Assembly (NCBI RefSeq): GCF_019991125.1
Contig: NZ_JAGENB010000003.1
Coordinates: 434,001-498,000 of the forward strand
Length of the DNA stretch: 64,000 nt
Source: Phyllobacterium calauticae
GTDB taxonomy: Bacteria; Pseudomonadota; Alphaproteobacteria; Rhizobiales; Rhizobiaceae
Direction: 5' to 3'
Of this stretch, positions 59,049 to 64,000 are shown in pieces. Within the stretch, counting starts at the first letter, position 1; the number at the start of each line of letters is the position of its first letter. A program made the position numbers and the translations under genes. Below the pieces are notes generated by a model, which did no database searches, was not told the DNA's origin, and saw only the letters and a program-made list of their open reading frames with translations.

Positions 59049-60083
59049 ATGAGTTTCAAGGTTGCGGTTGTAGGCGCCACAGGCAATGTGGGCCGCGAAA
59101 TGTTGACAATACTGGAAGAGCGCGGCTTTCCGGTCAGTGAAGTCGTGGCGCTCGCCTCACGCCGGTCCCAGGGCACCGAAGTCTCCTTTGGCGACCGCAC
59201 GCTGAAGGTCAAAGCCCTCGATACCTATGATTTTTCCGATACCGATATCTGCCTGATGTCGGCTGGCGGCAATATATCCAAGGAGTGGTCGCCGAAGATC
59301 GGGGCGCAGGGCTGTGTCGTCATCGACAATTCCTCCGCCTGGCGCTACGATTCCAACGTTCCGCTGATCGTGCCGGAAGTAAATCCGGACGCGATTGTCG
59401 GTTTCTCCAAGAAGAACATCATTGCCAACCCGAACTGCTCCACGGCACAGCTTGTGGTGGCGTTGAAGCCGCTGCATGACAAGGCCAGGATCAAGCGTCT
59501 TGTGATCGCCACCTATCAGTCGGTTTCCGGCGCCGGCAAGGATGGCATGGATGAGCTGTTCCAGCAGTCACGGGCGGTGTTCGTTGCCGATCCGGTGGAA
59601 GCCAAGAAGTTCACCAAGCGCATCGCGTTCAACGTCATCCCGCACATCGACGTCTTCATGGAAGACGGCTACACCAAGGAAGAGTGGAAGATGGTCGCCG
59701 AGACCAAGAAGATGCTCGATCCCAAGATCAAGCTCACGGCGACGTGTGTCCGCGTTCCCGTCTTCATTGGCCATTCCGAAGCCGTGAATATCGAATTCGA
59801 AAGCCCGATGAGCGCTGAAGAAGCCCGCGAGATCCTATCGGATGCACCGGGCTGCCTGGTTATCGACCGGCACGAGGATGGCGGCTACATCACCCCCTAT
59901 GAAGCAGCGGGCGAAGACGCAACGTATATTTCGCGTATCCGCGAAGACATCACTGTCGAGAATGGCCTGTCGCTTTGGATAGTTTCGGACAATCTGCGCA
60001 AGGGTGCGGCCCTCAACACCATCCAGATCGCCGAGCTTCTCGTCGCGCGCGGGCTGATTCAGCCGAAGCAGCTCGCAGCCTGA
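59049..60083 (+). CDS. asd: Aspartate-semialdehyde dehydrogenase
   Basis: 344 aa. It makes aspartate semialdehyde, precursor of lysine/diaminopimelate, threonine, methionine and isoleucine. NADP loop VAVVGATGNVGREMLTILEERGFP at the N-terminus; catalytic Cys in IIANPNCSTAQLV; Gln and His in YQSVSGAGKDG and VFIGHSEAVNIE. The ATG at 59049 is preferred, with AGGAG about 10 nt upstream. The open frame continues 59 codons upstream through the attenuator region, but those codons lack homology. It feeds dapF in this window. Confidence 0.96.
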   Translation: MSFKVAVVGATGNVGREMLTILEERGFPVSEVVALASRRSQGTEVSFGDRTLKVKALDTYDFSDTDICLMSAGGNISKEWSPKIGAQGCVVIDNSSAWRYDSNVPLIVPEVNPDAIVGFSKKNIIANPNCSTAQLVVALKPLHDKARIKRLVIATYQSVSGAGKDGMDELFQQSRAVFVADPVEAKKFTKRIAFNVIPHIDVFMEDGYTKEEWKMVAETKKMLDPKIKLTATCVRVPVFIGHSEAVNIEFESPMSAEEAREILSDAPGCLVIDRHEDGGYITPYEAAGEDATYISRIREDITVENGLSLWIVSDNLRKGAALNTIQIAELLVARGLIQPKQLAA

Positions 60084-60110
60084 AATCTGGCATGCCGCTA
60101 AAATAGAAAT

Positions 60111-60134
60111 GGGCGCAGTTTCTGCGCCCTTTTT
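60111..60134 (+). terminator. Intrinsic terminator of asd
   Basis: GGGCGCAG-TTT-CTGCGCCC followed by TTTTT, 28 bp past the asd stop and 25 bp before the convergent leuD stop. Confidence 0.88.
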
Positions 60135-60158
60135 CGTTGAAGCAATTGCCGCCCGAAC

Positions 60159-60764
60159 TCAGGCCCAGGGATGCCTTTGGGCGTTGGCCGCCTCGAAGCT
60201 GTCGATCTTGGCCGCCTTTTCCATGGTCAGGCCAATGTCATCAAGACCGTTCAACATGCAGTAGCGGCGGAATTCATCAAGATCGAAACTGATCTGGCCG
60301 CCATCCGGGCCCTTGATCGTCTTCTCTTCCAGATCGATCGTCAGCGTTGCATTGGCGCCGCGCTGCGCATCATCCATCAACTTGTCCAGGTCCTCATGGC
60401 TGACGCGGATAGGCAGAATGCCGTTCTTGAAGCAGTTGTTGTAGAAAATATCGGCGAAGCTGGTCGAGATGACGCAACGGATACCGAAATCGAGCAATGC
60501 CCACGGCGCATGCTCCCGGCTGGAGCCGCATCCGAAATTATCACCGGCCACCAGAATCTGAGCCTTGCGATAGGCCGGCTTGTTGAGGACGAAATCCGGA
60601 TTTTCCGAACCGTCTTCATTGTAACGCATTTCGGCAAAGAGCCCTGTACCAAGACCGGTGCGCTTGATCGTCTTCAGGTAGTCCTTCGGAATGATCATAT
60701 CCGTGTCGATATTGATGATCGGCAACGGTGCGGCAACGCCGGTGAGCTTGGTAAACTTGTCCAT
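60159..60764 (-). CDS. leuD: 3-isopropylmalate dehydratase small subunit
   Basis: 201 aa swivelling-domain subunit of isopropylmalate isomerase; the catalytic cluster is on LeuC, not in the window. It opens [33 protein letters not shown], with the conserved [13 protein letters not shown], and has [21 protein letters not shown] in the middle. The ATG at 60764 matches family starts; the open frame extends another 53 codons upstream without support. Convergent with asd. The region upstream is shared with the divergent CoA lyase. Confidence 0.96.
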   Translation of the reverse strand: MDKFTKLTGVAAPLPIINIDTDMIIPKDYLKTIKRTGLGTGLFAEMRYNEDGSENPDFVLNKPAYRKAQILVAGDNFGCGSSREHAPWALLDFGIRCVISTSFADIFYNNCFKNGILPIRVSHEDLDKLMDDAQRGANATLTIDLEEKTIKGPDGGQISFDLDEFRRYCMLNGLDDIGLTMEKAAKIDSFEAANAQRHPWA

Positions 60765-60915
60765 GATCTCTGCCTGTAGTGTTCGGTAACATGAGTATCT
60801 TCGCTTTACACCAGCTTGACGGCGAATCAAAGACTTTCCCCCTGTGGCAGATTGGGGCAGGCCACGCCGCATGATTGCGCTTGTCTTGGCCCGTCGATCA
60901 ATGCAAAAAAGTGCC

Positions 60916-61800
60916 ATGCGCAAAACATTTCGCCCTCGCCGCTCGGTTCTCTATGTTCCCGCCTCGAACGCCAAGGCTCTTGCCAAGATTGCGAGCCTTG
61001 ACGCAGATGCGGTCATTTTTGATTTGGAGGACGCCGTCGCTCCGCAGGCCAAGGACGATGCCCGCGAAGCATTGCGCAATTATTTTCGCGCCAATCCGGC
61101 AAGCAAGGCCGAACGGATCATCCGCATCAATGCACTTGCAAGCGAATGGGGCGCCGAGGATCTTCTCGCCGCGCGCGCCTGCAAGCCTGACGCCATCCTC
61201 CTCCCCAAGGTGGAAACACCGCAGGACGTGACTGGCGTGACTGAAATACTCGAGGAAACCGATGCATCCGAAAACATTCGGCTGTGGGCGATGATCGAGA
61301 CACCGCGTGGTATCCTCAATGCGGACGAGATCGCCGAGCTGGGTCTGCGATCCACCGGGCGTCTGGATTGCTTTGTCGTCGGGACAAACGATATCGCCAA
61401 GGAAACCGGTGTGAGCACGGATGGCAATCGCGCCTATCTCGTCCCGTGGCTGATGCAGATCGTGCTTTGTGCCAAAGCCGGAAAGCTGGACGTGATCGAT
61501 GGCGTCTATAATGACTTTGCCGATGCAGCGGGTTTCACGCTTGAATGCGACCAGGGCTCAAGGATGGGTTTTGACGGCAAAACGCTCATTCATCCCGCAC
61601 AGATCGGTGCTGCAAATCACGCCTTTTCACCGGATAAGGCAGCCCTTGCCGCTGCACGATCGATCATCGAGGCATTTTCCCTTCCAGAAAATGCTGACAA
61701 GGGCGCAATTGCCCTGAACGGAAAAATGATAGAACGCCTGCATCTTGCCAATGCGGAGAAGATGATGGCCAAAGCGCAAATGACAGGAGACAAAGCATGA
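60916..61800 (+). CDS. HpcH/HpaI-family CoA ester lyase (CitE-like)
   Basis: 294 aa TIM-barrel lyase. It opens [45 protein letters not shown], and has [29 protein letters not shown] and [21 protein letters not shown], typical of citrate lyase beta and L-malyl-CoA/beta-methylmalyl-CoA lyases. Mg-binding Glu and Asp residues are present. The actual acyl-CoA substrate cannot be decided. ATG at 60916 is preferred to 60901. The stop overlaps the DUF1737 gene by 4 nt. Confidence 0.87.
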   Translation: MRKTFRPRRSVLYVPASNAKALAKIASLDADAVIFDLEDAVAPQAKDDAREALRNYFRANPASKAERIIRINALASEWGAEDLLAARACKPDAILLPKVETPQDVTGVTEILEETDASENIRLWAMIETPRGILNADEIAELGLRSTGRLDCFVVGTNDIAKETGVSTDGNRAYLVPWLMQIVLCAKAGKLDVIDGVYNDFADAAGFTLECDQGSRMGFDGKTLIHPAQIGAANHAFSPDKAALAAARSIIEAFSLPENADKGAIALNGKMIERLHLANAEKMMAKAQMTGDKA

Positions 61801-62003
61801 AACTTTATCGCTTTTTGACCGGACCGGATGATGCCAGCTTCTGCCACAAGGTGACGGCGGCCATCAACAAGGGCTGGCATATCTATGGTTCCCCCACCTA
61901 TGCATTCAACACCGTTACCGGGGTGATGCAGTGCGGCCAAGCTGTTGTAAAGGATGTCGATGGCGTCGATTATGAGCCGGGTATCAAGCTCGGCGACTAC
62001 TGA
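61797..62003 (+). CDS. DUF1737 protein
   Basis: 68 aa. [38 protein letters not shown] and the C-terminal GEP-type end KDVDGVDYEPGIKLGDY match DUF1737. The function is unknown. It overlaps the CoA lyase gene by the ATGA junction, so the two are made together. Confidence 0.87.
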   Translation: MKLYRFLTGPDDASFCHKVTAAINKGWHIYGSPTYAFNTVTGVMQCGQAVVKDVDGVDYEPGIKLGDY

Positions 62004-62087
62004 CCGGTAGCGGGCGTTCCACACAGGATGCCGTTTGAGCGCTTGATATTGCTGCTCTGACGTACGCGCCATGGCGTCTTCGCGCGA

Positions 62088-62120
62088 GACCGGCCTGTCC
62101 TCAAAAGGAATAGGCCGGTC
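62088..62120. other. Long hairpin between convergent genes
   Basis: GACCGGCCT at 62088-62096 and AGGCCGGTC at 62112-62120 form a 9-bp stem, extended by an inner TCC/GGA pairing. There is no T-run on either strand, so it is not a standard intrinsic terminator, but it separates the DUF1737 and metallopeptidase genes. Confidence 0.5.
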
Positions 62121-62152
62121 AAACCGGCTGATGGCAGGGTCCCGTCGGCCGA

Positions 62153-62575
62153 TTATTCGACACTTGCCTCAATGCGCTCCATATCCTCGTCCGAGAGGCC
62201 GAAGTGATGGCCGATTTCATGGATGAGGACATGGGTAACGATATCCCCCAAGGCCTCCTCATACTCCGCCCAGTAATCCAACACGGCGCGGCGATAAATC
62301 GTGATGATATTGGGTCTTTCCCCGGTTTGAAGCGAGAACCGTTCTCCGATACCCCGGCCTTCAAACAATCCAAGCAAATCAAACGGCGATTCCAGCCCCA
62401 TGTCCTCGACAATCTGATCATCGGGGAACTCCGATACCTGAATGGTGATGTCACCGCACAAACTGCGAAAATCGTCGGGCAGATGCGCATAGGCCTCTAT
62501 CGCGAGTGATTCGATCTCACTCAAGGCTGGTGACAAGCGATTGCCCCAATCGGCGGTTTGATTACTTCTGGCCAT
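62153..62575 (-). CDS. Small zincin-like metallopeptidase-family protein
   Basis: 140 aa. The zinc motif is THVLIHEIGHHFGLSDEDMERIEA (HExxHxxG). The N-terminal domain contains ITIQVSEFPDDQIVEDMGLESPFDLLGLFEGR. This is the short MMPL-like (DUF1025) family common in alphaproteobacteria. GGAG is 5 nt from the ATG at 62575, favouring it over the longer frame. Catalytic activity is inferred from the motif. Convergent with DUF1737. Confidence 0.85.
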   Translation of the reverse strand: MARSNQTADWGNRLSPALSEIESLAIEAYAHLPDDFRSLCGDITIQVSEFPDDQIVEDMGLESPFDLLGLFEGRGIGERFSLQTGERPNIITIYRRAVLDYWAEYEEALGDIVTHVLIHEIGHHFGLSDEDMERIEASVE

Positions 62576-62643
62576 TAAAACTCCTGGAGCACTTTCCGGC
62601 CTCATATAGTGCCTTTGCAGCAAGGATGCGAGTGGCATGCAGA

Positions 62644-63216
62644 CTAACCCCGCATTGGCACCAGAAGCCGCTCCATACGCCGGAAGCTTTCAGCAAGCAC
62701 TGTCGCGTCTTTGAGACCATGCGCGAGCATGATGCCGCCCTGCCATTCGGCCAGGGCATTGCGGGCGGTTCCAAGTGCCGTAGAGGGGCGCACGCCGGTT
62801 CGCCCCAGCTTCCTCCCAATGAATCCGATCAGGAGGCTGAAAACTTCGGCCGCCCGTTCGGCGGCTTCCGGCGATTCATGGCGAAAATCCCGTATTCCCA
62901 AGGCGATCGGGCAGCCATTCTCGACACGGCTTTTGAGGGAATGCGACAGCCTTTCAATCAGCAGCAGCAGACGCTTGCGCGGGTCCTGATCCGCTTCGAC
63001 AATGGCCATCAGCATATCCTCGGTTTCAGCAACGAAAATATCGGCAACGCCGCGCGCCAGGTCGGCCTTTGTCTTGAAATAGTAATAGATGTTTCCAAGC
63101 GGAATTCCCGATTCCGCCGCGATGTGGGCAAGGCTTGTCACGGTAAAGCCCCGTCGCCAGAACAAGCCGGCAGCCGTGGCAACAAGGATATCACGTTTGT
63201 CGTTCCGCCTGGCCAT
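62644..63216 (-). CDS. TetR-family transcriptional regulator
   Basis: 190 aa. The HTH is RDILVATAAGLFWRRGFTVTSLAHIAAESGIPLGNIYYYFKTKADLAR; YYYFKTK is the standard recognition-helix end. The C-terminal ligand domain has RVENGCPIALGIRDFRHESPEAAERAAEVF, seen in regulators with a Cys near the ligand pocket. The ATG at 63216 (MARRNDKRD) is chosen over one 19 codons upstream. The target is not evident; the adjacent genes are housekeeping. Its ligand is unknown. Confidence 0.9.
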   Translation of the reverse strand: MARRNDKRDILVATAAGLFWRRGFTVTSLAHIAAESGIPLGNIYYYFKTKADLARGVADIFVAETEDMLMAIVEADQDPRKRLLLLIERLSHSLKSRVENGCPIALGIRDFRHESPEAAERAAEVFSLLIGFIGRKLGRTGVRPSTALGTARNALAEWQGGIMLAHGLKDATVLAESFRRMERLLVPMRG

Positions 63217-63292
63217 CGCACTGCCTTCGAATATCAGTTGTTCAACTGACTCGTATTTTGGCAGGTTCGGCAATGATTGCAGTAAAAATAAA

Positions 63293-63487
63293 CTAATCTT
63301 CGATGGTTCGCGCTTCCGATGGCAGCATGATCGGTATCCCGTCCCGGATCGGATAGGCGAGACGAGCCGACTTCGAGATCAGCTCGGATCTCTCCTGATC
63401 GTAGACAAGCGGCCCCTTGGTCAGCGGGCAAACCAGAAGCTCAAGCAGCTTGCGATCAATGGCAGGGTCGCGTTTTGGTTCGATCAT
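63293..63487 (-). CDS. Trm112-family small protein (UPF0434)
   Basis: 64 aa. [51 protein letters not shown] is the canonical single-domain bacterial Trm112-like sequence, with one Cys in VCPLTKG. Bacterial members may chaperone methyltransferases or LPS enzymes; the role here is unknown. It lies 18 bp downstream of the LON-domain gene in the leftward order. Confidence 0.9.
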   Translation of the reverse strand: MIEPKRDPAIDRKLLELLVCPLTKGPLVYDQERSELISKSARLAYPIRDGIPIMLPSEARTIED

Positions 63488-63505
63488 GGCTCGCTTCCTC
63501 GGGGA

Positions 63506-64000
63506 TTACTGCAGGTTCGACTCGTAACCATCCTGGTCTTTCGCCAGCATGATTTCGGTGATCGCGATCAAAGTCTCGGCGCGCGTCTTCAGATCTGCAG
63601 CCTCCAGCAAAGCCTGCTTTTCCGCGGCGCCGAAAGGCGACATCATGGCGAGGGCATTGACCAGCGTTTCGTTACCCGCGCGGGAAATACCGTCCCAATC
63701 CGCTTCGAGGTTGTTGGCATCGAGATAATCCCGGAAGACGCGCAGCAGCGCCGGCCGGTCGACTTCCGAGTCGTCTGCCTCGTCCAGATCCGCCAGAAGC
63801 GGCGCAATCTTGCACTGACGGAACGGTGTCCGTGTGGAAAGTTCCTTGACAATTCGAAAGCGGCAAATGCCCTGCAATGTGATGAGAAGGCGCCCGTCAC
63901 CGGTCTCGGCGAACGATGTGATGCGGCCAAGGCATCCCACTTCACACAGTTCGTCCGCGTCCGTATCGCCCTCGTCGAAGCGTGGCTGAATCATGCCGAT
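63506..64000 (-). CDS. LON peptidase substrate-binding-domain protein (5' end beyond window)
   Basis: At least 165 codons of a stand-alone LON-N (substrate-binding) domain protein. IGMIQPRFDEGDTDADELCEVGCLGRITSFAETGDGRLLITLQGICRFRI is the diagnostic beta-rich block, followed by the helical C-terminus MSPFGAAEKQALLEAADLKTRAETLIAITEIMLA. The protease AAA and catalytic parts are absent, so it is not Lon itself. The 5' end lies past the right edge; the family is usually about 220 aa. It is followed by a Trm112-like gene, as in related genomes. Confidence 0.9.
   Translation of the reverse strand: MGMIQPRFDEGDTDADELCEVGCLGRITSFAETGDGRLLITLQGICRFRIVKELSTRTPFRQCKIAPLLADLDEADDSEVDRPALLRVFRDYLDANNLEADWDGISRAGNETLVNALAMMSPFGAAEKQALLEAADLKTRAETLIAITEIMLAKDQDGYESNLQ

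Overview
The window is ordinary chromosomal DNA of an alphaproteobacterium of the order Rhizobiales (now Hyphomicrobiales), most likely the Brucellaceae/Phyllobacteriaceae branch. The best taxonomic marker is a close relative of the Brucella Omp19 lipoprotein (16350-16901). The gene order mdh-sucC-sucD-sucA-sucB, dapF-mtaB-ftsY-yciB and ccmABCDG-acnA agrees with that placement. I cannot fix the genus from the sequence alone. I saw no rRNA, tRNA, CRISPR array, insertion sequence or prophage.

Layout. 1-6600: 5' part of rimM; xerC; two adjacent related palindromes; a TraB/GumN protein; a small membrane protein; lpdA; and a VOC-LysE-secreted protein cassette. 6600-14812: the TCA block read leftward, mdh, sucC, a DUF1579-like gene, sucD, sucA, sucB, closed by a terminator. 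15105-23570: zapE, omp19, then rightward a siderophore-interacting reductase, a CurA-type oxidoreductase, dapF, mtaB, ftsY and yciB. 23576-29462: the cytochrome c maturation genes ccmA-B-C-D-G, including a 56-residue ccmD, divergent from acnA. 29610-36846: DUF1223 protein, a structured non-coding RNA candidate, DUF2794, GNAT, a BAX-inhibitor-1 protein with a probable ybhL leader, and a YbbA/YbbP-like ABC exporter divergent from a TesA-like esterase. 37067-46901: thpR, a tyrosine phosphatase, phhB, an IalB-like protein, rlmN, LysE/LysR, tam, and a PAP2 phosphatase plus GT39 glycosyltransferase pair. 47020-55206: argG, an M3 oligopeptidase, a Tat-exported hydrolase, ohr/ohrR with two operator palindromes, a two-component system and a lipoprotein. 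55422-64000: leuB, an MHS transporter with a large periplasmic insert, asd with a candidate attenuator, leuD, a CoA-ester lyase, DUF1737, a small zincin, a TetR regulator, a Trm112-like protein and the end of a LON-domain protein.

Functionally the window is dominated by the TCA cycle (acnA, mdh, sucCDAB, lpdA), the aspartate family and leucine pathways (asd, dapF, leuB, leuD), arginine synthesis (argG), protein targeting (ftsY), RNA modification (rimM, mtaB, rlmN, thpR) and envelope or redox stress functions.

The most interesting observation is the leader of asd. A promoter-like sequence is followed by a 39-codon ORF with a strong ribosome-binding site, whose last 12 codons include five Thr, three Lys and one Met. 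A competing stem and an intrinsic terminator come next, just before asd. Thr, Lys and Met are end products made through Asd, so this looks like a ribosome-mediated transcription attenuator. Other points to check are the tandem covarying palindromes at 1723-1891 and the non-coding RNA candidate at about 30467-30640 (minus strand).
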